DNA of 64,000 nt from contig NZ_JAINVG010000014.1 in the NCBI RefSeq assembly GCF_020400725.1, positions 57,208-121,207 on the forward strand, in the 5' to 3' direction. The notes under the pieces were generated by a model. The model made no database searches and was not told the origin of the DNA. It worked only from the letters and a program-made list of their open reading frames with translations. This stretch comes from Streptomyces sp. NK15101 (GTDB lineage: Bacteria > Actinomycetota > Actinomycetes > Streptomycetales > Streptomycetaceae). Made by a program: the position numbers and the translations under genes. Below, piece by piece: positions 29,580-39,151 of the stretch. The first letter of the stretch is position 1; every line of letters begins with the position of its first letter.

Positions 29580-29804
29580 CTACGGCTCGTCGTCCAGGCC
29601 CGGGAGGGCGTCCTGGGCCACCTCGTGGCGGCGGGTGCGGATGTCCGGGGGCGCCGGGTGGAGTTTGGCGTCGCAGGTGGGGCCCAGGCCGGTGCGGCGG
29701 GAGCCGGCGCCGGTCAGGGGGCGGCCGCAGAGCCGGCAGTACACCCGGCGCGGTCCTGCCTGTGCCGTGGAATCGATCGCGATTGCCAGTGGTTCGTCTG
29801 CCAT
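29580..29804 (-). CDS. Small Cys-rich protein, DUF6011-like
   Basis: 74 residues from ATG 29804 (MADEPLAIAI); an in-frame ATG at 29822 would add six. The middle reads VYCRLCGRPLTGAGSRRTG and then LGPTCDAKL: a CxxC pair plus a third Cys and possible fourth ligand, the pattern of DUF6011 zinc-ribbon-like proteins common in Streptomyces. Charged, soluble, no signal peptide. Its start lies only 36 bases from the divergent glutathione peroxidase. Function unknown. Confidence 0.7.
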   Translation of the reverse strand: MADEPLAIAIDSTAQAGPRRVYCRLCGRPLTGAGSRRTGLGPTCDAKLHPAPPDIRTRRHEVAQDALPGLDDEP

Positions 29805-29840
29805 GTTGAGATCAAACCTCATTCCGACGAGGAGCAGTCC

Positions 29841-30323
29841 ATGAGCCTGTACGACATCCCGCTGAAGACCCTGGCCGGTGAGCCGGTCTCCCTGGCCGAC
29901 TACCGCGACCGGGCCGTGCTGGTGGTGAACGTCGCCTCCAAGTGCGGGCTCACCCCGCAGTACGCCGGTCTGGAGCGGCTGCAGAAGGAGTACGGGGAGC
30001 GCGGCTTCACCGTGCTCGGGGTGCCCTGCAACCAGTTCGCGGGCCAGGAGCCCGGCAGCGCCGAGGAGATCGCGACCTTCTGTTCGGCGACGTACGGGGT
30101 GTCCTTCCCGCTCCTGGAGAAGACCGACGTCAACGGCGACGGCCGGCACCCGCTCTACTCGGAGCTGGTGAAGGTCGCCGACGCCGAGGGCGAGGCCGGT
30201 GACGTGCAGTGGAACTTCGAGAAGTTCCTCATCGGCCGTGACGGCCGGGTCACCCGCTTCCGTCCGCGCACCGAGCCGGAGGCCCCCGAGGTCGTGGCGG
30301 CGATCGAGGCGCAGCTTGCCTGA
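29841..30323 (+). CDS. Glutathione peroxidase-family thiol peroxidase
   Basis: 160 residues from ATG 29841 with GAGGAG upstream. Active-site Cys35 sits in NVASKCGLTPQY (Cys, not selenocysteine), with Gln69 in CNQFAGQEP and the Trp/Asn of VQWNFEKFL completing the tetrad. Streptomyces lack glutathione, so this enzyme probably uses thioredoxin or mycothiol-linked systems to reduce hydroperoxides. Its end overlaps the start of the methyltransferase gene by eight bases. Confidence 0.92.
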   Translation: MSLYDIPLKTLAGEPVSLADYRDRAVLVVNVASKCGLTPQYAGLERLQKEYGERGFTVLGVPCNQFAGQEPGSAEEIATFCSATYGVSFPLLEKTDVNGDGRHPLYSELVKVADAEGEAGDVQWNFEKFLIGRDGRVTRFRPRTEPEAPEVVAAIEAQLA

Positions 30324-31083
30324 CCCGGGGGTCGTCGAAAGGCTGCGGGCCGCCGGGTGCGTCTTCGCGGAGGAGGAGGCGGAGATGCTCCTCGCGACCG
30401 CCGCCGGGGCCGCCGAGCTGGACCTGATGGTCGAGCGGCGGGCCTCCGGCCTGCCCCTGGAGCACGTCGTGGGCTGGGCCGGGTTCGCCGGACTGCGGAT
30501 CGAGGTCGACGGCGGGGTCTTCGTGCCCCGGCGGCGTACGGAGTTCCTCGTCGGCCACGCGGTGGAGCTGGCCCGGCCCGGCGCCGTCTGCGTCGACCTG
30601 TGCTGCGGCTCCGGCGCGGCGGGCGCGGTGCTGCTCGCCGAGGTCGAGGGCGTGGAGGTGTACGCCTCGGACATCGAGCCGGCGGCGGTGCGCTGCGCCC
30701 GGCGGAACGTCGAGCCGCGCGGCGGCCGGGTGTACGAGGGGGACCTCTTCGCACCGCTGCCGCGGGAGCTGCGGGGCCGGGTCGAGGTCCTGGTCGCCAA
30801 CGTGCCGTACGTGCCGACCGAGGAGATCGGGCTGCTGCCGCCCGAGGCCCGCGACCACGAGCCGCTCGTCACGCTCGACGGCGGCGCGGACGGTCTCGAC
30901 GTGCTGCGGCGGGTGGCCGACGAGGCGCCGGAGTGGCTGGCGCCGGGCGGTCACCTGCTGGTGGAGACGAGCGAGCGGCAGGCGGAGTCCGCGCTCGCGG
31001 TGATGTCCGCGGCCGGTCTGGTGCCGCGGGTCGTCACCTCCGAGGAGTGGTGGGCGACGATCGTCGTCGCGACCCGGCCGTAG
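30316..31083 (+). CDS. PrmC/HemK-related protein N5-glutamine methyltransferase (unknown substrate)
   Basis: 255 residues if it begins at TTG 30316, inside the peroxidase 3' end, with GAGG seven bases upstream; no ATG or GTG lies nearby in frame. The SAM-binding motif VCVDLCCGSGAAGAVLLAE and post-motif VYASDIEPAAVRCAR are clear. The glutamine-methyltransferase signature is NVPYVPT rather than the canonical NPPY, with Val in place of the first Pro. FVPRRRTEFLV is the usual PR(R/P)xTE element. It belongs to a PrmC-like subfamily with unknown target. A 15-bp hairpin ends the transcript. Confidence 0.82.
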   Translation: MPDPGVVERLRAAGCVFAEEEAEMLLATAAGAAELDLMVERRASGLPLEHVVGWAGFAGLRIEVDGGVFVPRRRTEFLVGHAVELARPGAVCVDLCCGSGAAGAVLLAEVEGVEVYASDIEPAAVRCARRNVEPRGGRVYEGDLFAPLPRELRGRVEVLVANVPYVPTEEIGLLPPEARDHEPLVTLDGGADGLDVLRRVADEAPEWLAPGGHLLVETSERQAESALAVMSAAGLVPRVVTSEEWWATIVVATRP

Positions 31084-31089
31084 CGGGGC

Positions 31090-31124
31090 GGACGGGAGCG
31101 GCCCTGTCCGGGCCGCTCCCGTCC
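31090..31124. terminator. Bidirectional hairpin terminator
   Basis: A perfect 15-bp stem, GGACGGGAGCGGCCC (31090-31104) with 31110-31124, and a 5-base loop, between the convergent methyltransferase and P450 genes. Confidence 0.85.
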
Positions 31125-31133
31125 GTGCGGCGA

Positions 31134-32507
31134 CTACGCCGTCCTCGGTACCAGGCGGCAGCGTGCCGGTCCCTGCTGCGTGAGGGTGATCGCGGAGCCG
31201 ACCGGCACCTCGGTGTCGACGGCCTCCAGGCCGTACTCCTGGAGGATCATCGCCAGAGCGATCACCGACTCCAGCATCGAGAAGTGCTGGCCGATGCAGG
31301 CGCGCGGGCCGCCACCGAAGGGGAACCAGGCGTACCGGGGGCGGGTCGCCTCGGCCTCGGGCGTGAAGCGGTCCGGGTCGAAGCGCTCCGGGTCCTCCCA
31401 GTAGGCGGGGTGCCGGTGGGTCACCCAGGAGACGACGATGACGTCCGCGCCCGCCGGGATGGTGACGCCGCCGATCACGGTTTCGGCGACCGCGCGGCGG
31501 CCCACGGCCGGGGCGGCGGGGAAGAGGCGCATGGCCTCCTTCAGCACCTGCGTGAGGTAGGGCAGCGCGTCGAGGTCGGCGGCGCCGGGGGTGCGGCCCC
31601 CGAGGACCCGGTCGACCTCCTCGTGGGTCCGCTTCAGCACCTCCGGGTGGCGGGCGAGGAGGTGGAGGGTGAAGCCGAGGGAGGTGGCGGTGGTCTCGTG
31701 TCCGGCGAGGAGAAAGATAAGGACCTGCTCGCGCAGCTCGGTGGCGTCGAAGCTGCCGTCCTCGGCGCTCTCGGCCTCGACGAGCAGGGTGAGGAGGTCG
31801 TCGCCCTCGACGGAGGCCCGGCCGGAGGCGCGCCGATCGGCGATGATCCGGTCGCAGACCTCGTACAGCGCCTGGTGGACGGCGGCGGCCTTGCGGTTGC
31901 CGGGGGTGGGCCAGTCGCGCGGGAACTTGACCGGGGAGTAGCCGCGGCGGCGCACGTACTCGCCGAGTTCGGGGAAGCAGCGCTCGACGATCTCCACGGC
32001 CGCGTCCACGTCGGTGCCGAAGAGGATGCGGGCGACCGCGCGCAGGGCGAGGCGGGTCATCTCGTGGAGGACGTCGACGGTCTCGGCGCCGTTGTCCCGC
32101 CATTCGCCGATGAGGGTGGTGACCTCGGCGGCGACGGCTCCCGCGTAGCCGTCGACGCGGCGCTTGGTGAAGAGGGGCTGGACGAGTCGGCGCTGGCGGA
32201 GGTAGTCCTCGTCCTGGCTGGTCAGCAGACCGTTGCCGAAGGACTCGCGGATCTCCTGGTAGAAGGCGTTGTCCTTGCGGAAGTTGGCGGATTCCCCGGC
32301 GAGGACCTGCTGGGCGCCCTCGGCGGAGAAGACGCCGTAGAAGGTGGCGCGGACCCCGGGCGGGCCCGCGGTCAGCTTCACGACGTCCCCGTGCTCGCGC
32401 CGGGCGCGCAGGAAGGTGCCCAGCGAGTCCCTCTTGAGGTCGAGCATGGAGCCGAGGAGCGGACTTCCGGCGAGCTGGGGCGCTTCGGTTCCGGTGGTGG
32501 TGGCCAT
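31134..32507 (-). CDS. Cytochrome P450
   Basis: 457 residues from ATG 32507, chosen over 32531 because AGGGGGAA lies nine bases upstream of it. The I-helix oxygen-binding motif reads AGHETTATSL, the ExxR element KEAMRL, the PERF-type region PERFDPDRF and the heme loop FGGGPRACIGQ with Cys404. No membrane anchor, so a soluble class I enzyme that needs a ferredoxin partner; none is encoded nearby. The overall pattern resembles bacterial P450s related to fatty-acid or terpenoid hydroxylases, but the substrate cannot be assigned. Confidence 0.93.
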   Translation of the reverse strand: MATTTGTEAPQLAGSPLLGSMLDLKRDSLGTFLRARREHGDVVKLTAGPPGVRATFYGVFSAEGAQQVLAGESANFRKDNAFYQEIRESFGNGLLTSQDEDYLRQRRLVQPLFTKRRVDGYAGAVAAEVTTLIGEWRDNGAETVDVLHEMTRLALRAVARILFGTDVDAAVEIVERCFPELGEYVRRRGYSPVKFPRDWPTPGNRKAAAVHQALYEVCDRIIADRRASGRASVEGDDLLTLLVEAESAEDGSFDATELREQVLIFLLAGHETTATSLGFTLHLLARHPEVLKRTHEEVDRVLGGRTPGAADLDALPYLTQVLKEAMRLFPAAPAVGRRAVAETVIGGVTIPAGADVIVVSWVTHRHPAYWEDPERFDPDRFTPEAEATRPRYAWFPFGGGPRACIGQHFSMLESVIALAMILQEYGLEAVDTEVPVGSAITLTQQGPARCRLVPRTA

Positions 32508-32665
32508 GATCGGTTCCCCCTTGGTCGTCACTGGCCCGGTGATTGTCCCTCAGGAAGCAACTCACAGGGAGCCGGGGCCGGACAACGGATCGGATCCGGC
32601 CTGTCGGCGTGAAGCGCTCGACGGTCCGGGCCCCGGTGTCAGTGGTGTCTGCGAGGCTCGCCACC

Positions 32666-33136
32666 ATGGACGAACGACCCGAGCTGACGCTGCAACTGAC
32701 CATCGACTGCGCCGATCCCCAGCGCCTGGTGCCCTTCTGGCTGGAGGCCCTGCGCTACGTCCCCGACCCGCCGCCCGCCGGCCATGCCACCTGGCGGGCG
32801 TACTGGGAGGCGATCGGCGTGCCGGAGGAGGAGCTCGGCGAGGGCGCCGGGGAGCTCCCGGAGTCCATCGTCGACCCGAAGGGCGTGGGCCCCCGGGTCT
32901 GGTTCCAGCAGGTCCCGGAGCCCAAGACCGTCAAGAACCGCGTCCACCTCGACCTGAAGGTCGGCGGCGGCCGCGAGGTCCCCCTCGCCCTCCGCCGCAC
33001 GCGCGTGGACGGCGAGGTGGCCCGGCTGACGGCGCTCGGCGCGACCGTCCTGTACGCGATGGACGAGCCGAACGGCATGGACTACTACGCGGTGGTCCTC
33101 CAGGACCCGGAGGGCAACGAGTTCTGCGTGGTGTGA
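32666..33136 (+). CDS. VOC (glyoxalase-like) family protein
   Basis: 156 residues from ATG 32666. Opening LTIDCADPQRLVPFWLEAL and closing VVLQDPEGNEFCVV are the hallmarks of the Glyoxalase_6 group of vicinal-oxygen-chelate proteins; NRVHLDLKVGG contributes a metal ligand. A central insert (GVPEEELGEGAGELPE) makes it longer than the 114-residue relative at 59.7 kb. Possible roles include metallo-thiol lyase, dioxygenase or drug binding; not resolvable. Converges on the acyl-CoA dehydrogenase gene with six bases between stops. Confidence 0.85.
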   Translation: MDERPELTLQLTIDCADPQRLVPFWLEALRYVPDPPPAGHATWRAYWEAIGVPEEELGEGAGELPESIVDPKGVGPRVWFQQVPEPKTVKNRVHLDLKVGGGREVPLALRRTRVDGEVARLTALGATVLYAMDEPNGMDYYAVVLQDPEGNEFCVV

Positions 33137-33142
33137 GGGCGG

Positions 33143-34357
33143 CTACTTCGCGAGCGCGCGGCTGATGACCATGCGCTGGATCTCGCTCGTGCCCTCGAAG
33201 ATGGTGTAGATGGCCGCGTCGCGGTGCATCCGCTCCACCGGGTACTCGCGGGTGTAGCCGTTGCCGCCGAGGATCTGGATGGCCTGGGCGGTGACCTTCT
33301 TGGCGACCTCGCTGGCGTACAGCTTGGACATGGAGCCCTCGGCCGCGGTGAAGGGCTTGCCGGCGGTGGCCATCCAGGAGGCGCGCCAGACGAGGAGGCG
33401 GGCGGCGTCGATCTGGGTGGCCATGTCGGCGAGCTGGAAGGCGACGCCCTGGTTCTCGATGATCGGGCGGCCGAACTGGACCCGGGTCCTGGCGTAGTCG
33501 AGGGCGACCTCGTACGCGGCGCGGGCGGTGCCGACGGCCATGGCGCCGACGGCCGGGCGGGAGGCCTCGAAGGTGGCCATGGCGGCGTTCTTGACGCGCT
33601 CGCCGCCCGACTTGGCCTTCTCGCGGGCGCGGGCGAGGCGCTCGTCCAGCTTGTCCTTGCCGCCGAGCAGGCAGGAGCCGGGGACGCGGACGTCCTCCAG
33701 GACGACCTCGGCGGTGTGGGAGGCCCGGATGCCGTGCTTCTGGAACTTCTGGCCCTGGGAGAGCCCGGGGGTGTTCGGCGGCACGATGAAGGAGGCGTGC
33801 CCCTTGGAGCCGAGTTCCGGGTCGACGACGGCGACGACGACGTGGACGTTGGCGATGCCGCCGTTGGTCGCCCAGGTCTTGGTGCCGTTGAGGACCCATT
33901 CGTCCTTGGCCTCGTCGTACACGGCGCGGGTGCGCATGGAGGCGACGTCCGAGCCGGCGTCGGGCTCGGAGGAGCAGAAGGCGGCGACCTTGACGTCGTT
34001 CGCGTCGCCGTACATCTGCGGGACCCAGGTGCCGATCTGCTCCTCGGTGCCGTTGGCGAGGACGCCGACGGCGGCGAGACCGGTGCCGACGATGGAGAGG
34101 GCTATGCCGGCGTCGCCCCAGAAGAGTTCCTCCATCGCCATCGGGATGCCGAGGCCGGTCGGGTCGAAGAACTGCTGGGCGTAGAAGTCGAGGGAGTAGA
34201 TGCCGAGCTTGGCCGCTTCCTGGATGATCGGCCAGGGAGTCTCCTCACGCTCGTCCCACTCGGCGGCCGCGGGGCGCATCACATCGGCGGCGAAGCCGTG
34301 GAGCCAGTCGCGGACCTGCTTCTGGTCCTCGTTGAGTTCGAGCGTGAACTCGCCCAT
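33143..34357 (-). CDS. Acyl-CoA dehydrogenase
   Basis: 404 residues from ATG 34357, which has GGGAGG seven bases upstream; the alternative at 34372 would place the start inside the operator. N-terminal helical domain, beta domain (AAFCSSEPDAGSDVASMRT; GTKTWATNGG) and C-terminal helices ending IYTIFEGTSEIQRMVISRAL, where Glu388 matches the catalytic base of MCAD-type enzymes. It oxidises an acyl-CoA thioester to the enoyl-CoA with FAD, feeding electrons to ETF. The acyl specificity is unknown. Divergent from a TetR gene with a multi-palindrome between them, so the TetR protein probably represses it until an acyl-CoA is available. Confidence 0.92.
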   Translation of the reverse strand: MGEFTLELNEDQKQVRDWLHGFAADVMRPAAAEWDEREETPWPIIQEAAKLGIYSLDFYAQQFFDPTGLGIPMAMEELFWGDAGIALSIVGTGLAAVGVLANGTEEQIGTWVPQMYGDANDVKVAAFCSSEPDAGSDVASMRTRAVYDEAKDEWVLNGTKTWATNGGIANVHVVVAVVDPELGSKGHASFIVPPNTPGLSQGQKFQKHGIRASHTAEVVLEDVRVPGSCLLGGKDKLDERLARAREKAKSGGERVKNAAMATFEASRPAVGAMAVGTARAAYEVALDYARTRVQFGRPIIENQGVAFQLADMATQIDAARLLVWRASWMATAGKPFTAAEGSMSKLYASEVAKKVTAQAIQILGGNGYTREYPVERMHRDAAIYTIFEGTSEIQRMVISRALAK

Positions 34358-34375
34358 GTTCCCTCCCAGCATGAC

Positions 34376-34403
34376 GTTACTTGCGGTAACAGCAGTCTGT
34401 TAC
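34376..34403. promoter_or_regulatory. Overlapping palindromic operator for the TetR regulator
   Basis: GTTAC-TTGCG-GTAAC (34376-34390) is a perfect 5-5-5 inverted repeat, and its right arm is reused in GTAACAG-CAGT-CTGTTAC (34386-34403), a perfect 7-4-7 repeat. Three alternating half-sites in 28 bases lie 18 bases upstream of the acyl-CoA dehydrogenase start, facing the TetR gene. Confidence 0.7.
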
Positions 34404-34519
34404 CGGTGGGTAGGGGCTGTCAACCTGCGGTGGAGCGGTTCGGCCCGACCGACACCGGATCCCGGGCGGGTGTTACGTTGCGAGAGCCTCACGAATCGCA
34501 CGGGCGGGGAGACACGCAC

Positions 34520-35167
34520 ATGGACATCGCACACCGGGCCACCGACCAGCAGACGACCGCCGAGCAGCGGCGCCGCGAGCTGCTGGAGGCGGCGGACCGG
34601 GTGGTGCTCCGGGACGGCCCCAAGGCGTCCATGAACGCGATCGCGGCCGAGGCCGGCATCACCAAGCCGATCCTCTACCGCCACTTCGGCGACAAGGGCG
34701 GCCTCTACCGCGCCCTCGCCACCCGGCACACGGACGCGCTCCTCGCCTCGCTCCGGGCCTCCCTCGACGCGCCCGCCGACCGGCGCAACCGCGTCGAGGC
34801 CACCCTCGACACCTATCTGGCGTCCATCGAGGCGATGCCCCAGGTCTACCGCTTCCTCATGCACCCGGCGGAGGAGTCCCACCAGACCGAGCAGGGCTTC
34901 GACGTCGGCCGCCACTCGGCCCCGCTGCTGCGCCGCATGGGCGAGGAGCTCGGCCAGGTCATCGCCGAGCGCGTCGACCTGGGGCCGGCCGCCGAGGCCC
35001 AGGCCCGGATCTGGGGCCACGGCATCGTCGGCATGATGCACGCGGCCGGCGACTGGTGGCTCGGCGAGCGCCCCTGCTCCCGCGCGGACCTGGTCAAGAG
35101 CCTCGCCGACCTCCTGTGGGGCCGCCTCGCGGCGGCCGACGACCTGCCGGGCGGACCCGGCTTCTAG
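34520..35167 (+). CDS. TetR family transcriptional regulator
   Basis: 215 residues from ATG 34520. The TetR helix-turn-helix is at about 20-65 (ELLEAADRVVLRDGPKASMNAIAAEA cut short: AADRVVLRDG, then AGITKPILYRHFGDKGGLYRAL). The C-terminal ligand domain is all helical. Position and operator suggest control of the divergent acyl-CoA dehydrogenase, in the manner of fatty-acid or branched-chain degradation regulators. The ligand is probably an acyl-CoA, by inference. Confidence 0.9.
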   Translation: MDIAHRATDQQTTAEQRRRELLEAADRVVLRDGPKASMNAIAAEAGITKPILYRHFGDKGGLYRALATRHTDALLASLRASLDAPADRRNRVEATLDTYLASIEAMPQVYRFLMHPAEESHQTEQGFDVGRHSAPLLRRMGEELGQVIAERVDLGPAAEAQARIWGHGIVGMMHAAGDWWLGERPCSRADLVKSLADLLWGRLAAADDLPGGPGF

Positions 35168-35185
35168 CACCCGATCCGAGAGGAT

Positions 35186-35743
35186 CTAGGCGATCCGGTC
35201 CGCCCCGGCCCCCCACGGCCGCTTGCGGATCGTGCGCAGCAGGCGTGACTTGCGCCACCCCGTGACGTGGTCCGCGTAGACCCCGCCCTCCAGGTGGTCC
35301 GTCTCGTGCTGGAGGCAGCGGGCGAAGAAACCCGTGCCCTCGATCCGTATCGGGGTGCCGTCCAGGCGTACGCCCTCCACCACCGCGCGGTCGAAACGGG
35401 GGGTCGGCGCCTCGAGGCCCGGCAGGGAGAGGCAGCCCTCGGGGCCCCGGATCACGTCGCCGTCCGCCTCCACCAGGCGCGGGTTCACCACATGGCCCAG
35501 GTGACGGTTCTCCTCGTCGTCGGGGCAGTCGTACACGAAGACCCGCAGGCCCACGCCGACCTGGTTGGCCGCCAGGCCCACGCCGTGCGCCGCGTACATG
35601 GTGGCGAACATGTCCTCGACGAGCCGGGCCAGTTCGGGTCCGAAGTCGGTGACGGGCGCGCAGGGGGTGTGCAGCACGGGGTCGCCGAGGAGCGTCATCG
35701 CTCGGACGAGGCCGGAACTGCCGGGGATGGGCCGGTTTCGCAT
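35186..35743 (-). CDS. def: Peptide deformylase
   Basis: 185 residues from ATG 35743; the upstream extension to 35854 is Arg/Gln-rich and unlike the family. All three deformylase motifs are present: HGVGLAANQVG, EGCLSLPG with Cys104, and HETDH (His146, Glu147, His150), which bind Fe or Zn and activate water. It removes the formyl group from nascent proteins. The end lies 19 bases from the convergent TetR stop. Streptomyces usually carry several def paralogues, so this one may not be the essential copy. Confidence 0.92.
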   Translation of the reverse strand: MRNRPIPGSSGLVRAMTLLGDPVLHTPCAPVTDFGPELARLVEDMFATMYAAHGVGLAANQVGVGLRVFVYDCPDDEENRHLGHVVNPRLVEADGDVIRGPEGCLSLPGLEAPTPRFDRAVVEGVRLDGTPIRIEGTGFFARCLQHETDHLEGGVYADHVTGWRKSRLLRTIRKRPWGAGADRIA

Positions 35744-35869
35744 GGCCGTAAGGGTACGGTCCGCCGTGACCTCCCCGTTTCGTGCGGCCGCTCGCCGGTG
35801 CCGCTGTTCGGGCTGCTGGCCGGATCTCGATAGGCTGAGCCCGGACCGACGCAAGGAGGAACAAGAACG

Positions 35870-37117
35870 ATGTCAGGACACCCCGGTAATCCAGAGCCGC
35901 TGTCGCCGCGCGCCAAGCTGGCCGTGACGGCGGGCAAGGCCGCGGCCGCGGTGTCGCGTGCGGCGGGGCGCGGCAGCGGATCGGTGATCGGCGGCCGGGT
36001 GGCGCTGAAGCTCGACCCCGACCTGCTCGGTCGGCTCGCGCAGCATCTGGACGTCGTCCTGGTGTCGGCGACCAACGGCAAGACCACCACGACCCGGCTG
36101 ATCGCGGAGGCCCTGCGCGCCGCCGGACCCGTGGTCTCCAACGCCCTCGGCGCCAACATGCCCGCCGGCATCACCTCGGCGCTGGCCGGCGGCTCGGACT
36201 CCAAGTTCGGTGTGATCGAGGTCGACGAGAAGTACCTCGCGGGCGTCGCCCGGGACACCACGCCCAAGGCGATCGCGCTGCTCAACCTCTCCCGCGACCA
36301 GCTCGACCGCGCGGCCGAGACCCGGATGCTCGCCGAGAAGTGGCGCGAGGGCCTCAACGGCACCAAGGCCGTGGTCATCGCCAACGCCGACGACCCGCTC
36401 ATCGTGTGGGCCGCCTCCTCCTCCCCCAACGTGGTGTGGGTCGCCGCCGGCCAGGAGTGGAAGGACGACGCCTGGTCGTGCCCCGCCTGCGGCGGTGTGA
36501 TGCAGCGCCCGGGCGACGACTGGTTCTGCGGCGAGTGCGGCTTCCGCCGGCCCGCGCCGAGCTGGGCGCTCAGCGGCGACCACGTGCTCGACCCGCACGG
36601 TTCGGCCTGGCCGATCCGCCTCCAGCTGCCCGGCCGCGCCAACAAGGCGAACGCCGCCACCTCGGCCGCCGTCGCCGCGGTCTTCGGGGTGCCGCCGCAG
36701 GTGGCCCTGGAGCGCATGTACCAGGTGCAGGCCGTCGCCGGACGCTACGACGTGGTCTCCTTCCAGAACCGCGACCTGCGTCTGCTCCTCGCGAAGAACC
36801 CGGCCGGCTGGCTCGAAACGTTTTCCCTCATCGACGGGCCGCCCGCCCCGGTGATCCTCTCGGTCAACGCGCGGGGCGCCGACGGCACCGACACCTCCTG
36901 GCTGTGGGACGTGGACTACGGCCGGCTCGCCGGCCACCCGATCATGGTGATCGGCGACCGGAAGCTGGACCTCGCGGTCCGCCTGGAGGTCGCGGGCGTG
37001 GACTTCCGCGTCTGCGAGACGCTGGACGAGGCCGTCGCGATGGCCCCGCCCGGGCAGATCGAGCTGATCGCCAACTACACCGCCTTCCAGGACGTCCGCC
37101 GCCGCGTCGGCAACTGA
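35870..37117 (+). CDS. murT: Lipid II isoglutaminyl synthase, Mur ligase subunit
   Basis: 415 residues. Mur-ligase central domain with the P-loop SATNGKTTTTRLI at 66-78, then a zinc-ribbon-like insertion with C204/C207/C220/C223, and a C-terminal DUF1727 domain. With GatD it amidates the alpha-carboxyl of D-Glu in the lipid II stem peptide, giving D-isoGln at the cytoplasmic membrane. The next gene is gatD, 19 bases downstream, as in other Gram-positives. The four cysteines match the Cys4 ribbon known in MurT proteins. Confidence 0.93.
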   Translation: MSGHPGNPEPLSPRAKLAVTAGKAAAAVSRAAGRGSGSVIGGRVALKLDPDLLGRLAQHLDVVLVSATNGKTTTTRLIAEALRAAGPVVSNALGANMPAGITSALAGGSDSKFGVIEVDEKYLAGVARDTTPKAIALLNLSRDQLDRAAETRMLAEKWREGLNGTKAVVIANADDPLIVWAASSSPNVVWVAAGQEWKDDAWSCPACGGVMQRPGDDWFCGECGFRRPAPSWALSGDHVLDPHGSAWPIRLQLPGRANKANAATSAAVAAVFGVPPQVALERMYQVQAVAGRYDVVSFQNRDLRLLLAKNPAGWLETFSLIDGPPAPVILSVNARGADGTDTSWLWDVDYGRLAGHPIMVIGDRKLDLAVRLEVAGVDFRVCETLDEAVAMAPPGQIELIANYTAFQDVRRRVGN

Positions 37118-37136
37118 CCCGTAGAGGACTTGCAGC

Positions 37137-37865
37137 ATGAGTGACAGCAGCCTGCGCCTGGTCTGGGTCTACCCGGACCTGCTCAGCACCTACGGCGACC
37201 AGGGCAACGTCCTCGTCGTCCAGCGCCGCGCCGAACAGCGCGGTCTCCACGTCGAGCGCGTCGACGTCCGCAGCGACCAGGCCGTCCCGACCTCGGGCGA
37301 CATCTACCTGATCGGCGGCGGCGAGGACCGTCCGCAGCGGCTCGCGGCCGAGCGCCTCCTCCGCGACGGCGGCCTGTCCCGGGCCGCCTCCAACGGCGCG
37401 ATCATCTTCTCGGTCTGCGCCGGCTACCAGATCCTGGGCCACGAGTTCATCAACGACGTCGGCGAGCGGCAGCCCGGTCTCGGGCTGCTCGACGTGATCA
37501 CGACCCGCGGCGAGGGCGCCCGCTGCGTCGGCGACGTCCTCGCGGACATCGACCCGCGCCTCGGCCTCCCCCAGCTGACGGGCTTCGAGAACCACCAGGG
37601 CATCACCCACCTCGGCCCGACGGCCCGGCCGTTCGCCCGGACCGTCTTCGGCAACGGCAACGGCACCGGCGACGGCACCGAGGGCGCGTTCAACGACACC
37701 GTCTTCGGTACGTACATGCACGGCCCCGTCATGGCCAGGAACCCGCAGATCGCGGACCTGCTCCTGAAGCTGGCCCTCGACGTGAACGCGCTGCCGCCGA
37801 CCGACGACCGCTGGTACGAGGCGCTGCGCGCCGAGCGCATCGCGGCGGCCACGCAGCCCGCCTGA
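37137..37865 (+). CDS. gatD: Lipid II isoglutaminyl synthase, glutamine amidotransferase subunit
   Basis: 242 residues from ATG 37137. A class I glutaminase of the CobQ/CobB-like branch with nucleophile Cys94 in FSVCAGYQILG and His195 in GTYMHGPVMARNP. It makes ammonia from glutamine and channels it to MurT. Older annotations call this gene cobyric acid synthase-like, but no cobalamin genes are nearby and the murT partner settles the role. A 10-bp hairpin follows. Confidence 0.93.
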   Translation: MSDSSLRLVWVYPDLLSTYGDQGNVLVVQRRAEQRGLHVERVDVRSDQAVPTSGDIYLIGGGEDRPQRLAAERLLRDGGLSRAASNGAIIFSVCAGYQILGHEFINDVGERQPGLGLLDVITTRGEGARCVGDVLADIDPRLGLPQLTGFENHQGITHLGPTARPFARTVFGNGNGTGDGTEGAFNDTVFGTYMHGPVMARNPQIADLLLKLALDVNALPPTDDRWYEALRAERIAAATQPA

Positions 37866-37935
37866 GTCACCCCGGGGCCGCCGCAGGTCCCTCGTACGAA
37901 CGTACGTTGTCCACTGTGCGGACATCCGGTTCGGT

Positions 37936-37966
37936 CCCGCCACCCCTGCGGCGATAGGGTGGCGGG
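37936..37966 (+). terminator. Hairpin between gatD and pfkA
   Basis: CCCGCCACCC (37936-37945) pairs perfectly with GGGTGGCGGG (37957-37966) around an 11-base loop, 70 bases after the gatD stop. Confidence 0.7.
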
Positions 37967-38023
37967 GATCCAGCCGGACGACGTGGTCCGGGAGTCGGCC
38001 CACGTTGCAAAGGTTTTTGGGCT

Positions 38024-39049
<1,026 letters not shown>

Positions 39050-39068
39050 CGGCTCCCGTGCGTCACAT

Positions 39069-39100
39069 CCGCCCCCGGTCGCGGCCGCGACCGGGGGCGG
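39069..39100 (+). terminator. Palindromic terminator after pfkA
   Basis: A perfect 32-base palindrome (arms 39069-39084 and 39085-39100, starting CCGCCCCCGG) followed by TTCT, 20 bases past the pfkA stop. Confidence 0.8.
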
Positions 39101-39151
39101 TTCTAGTCTGGTGCGGACAACAAGCGCGAATCGGGCTCCAGGAGTGTACGG

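Noticed and set aside
37137..37865. Cobyric acid synthase (CobQ) for the amidotransferase gene
   Set aside because: The partner MurT gene and lack of cobalamin genes identify it as GatD.
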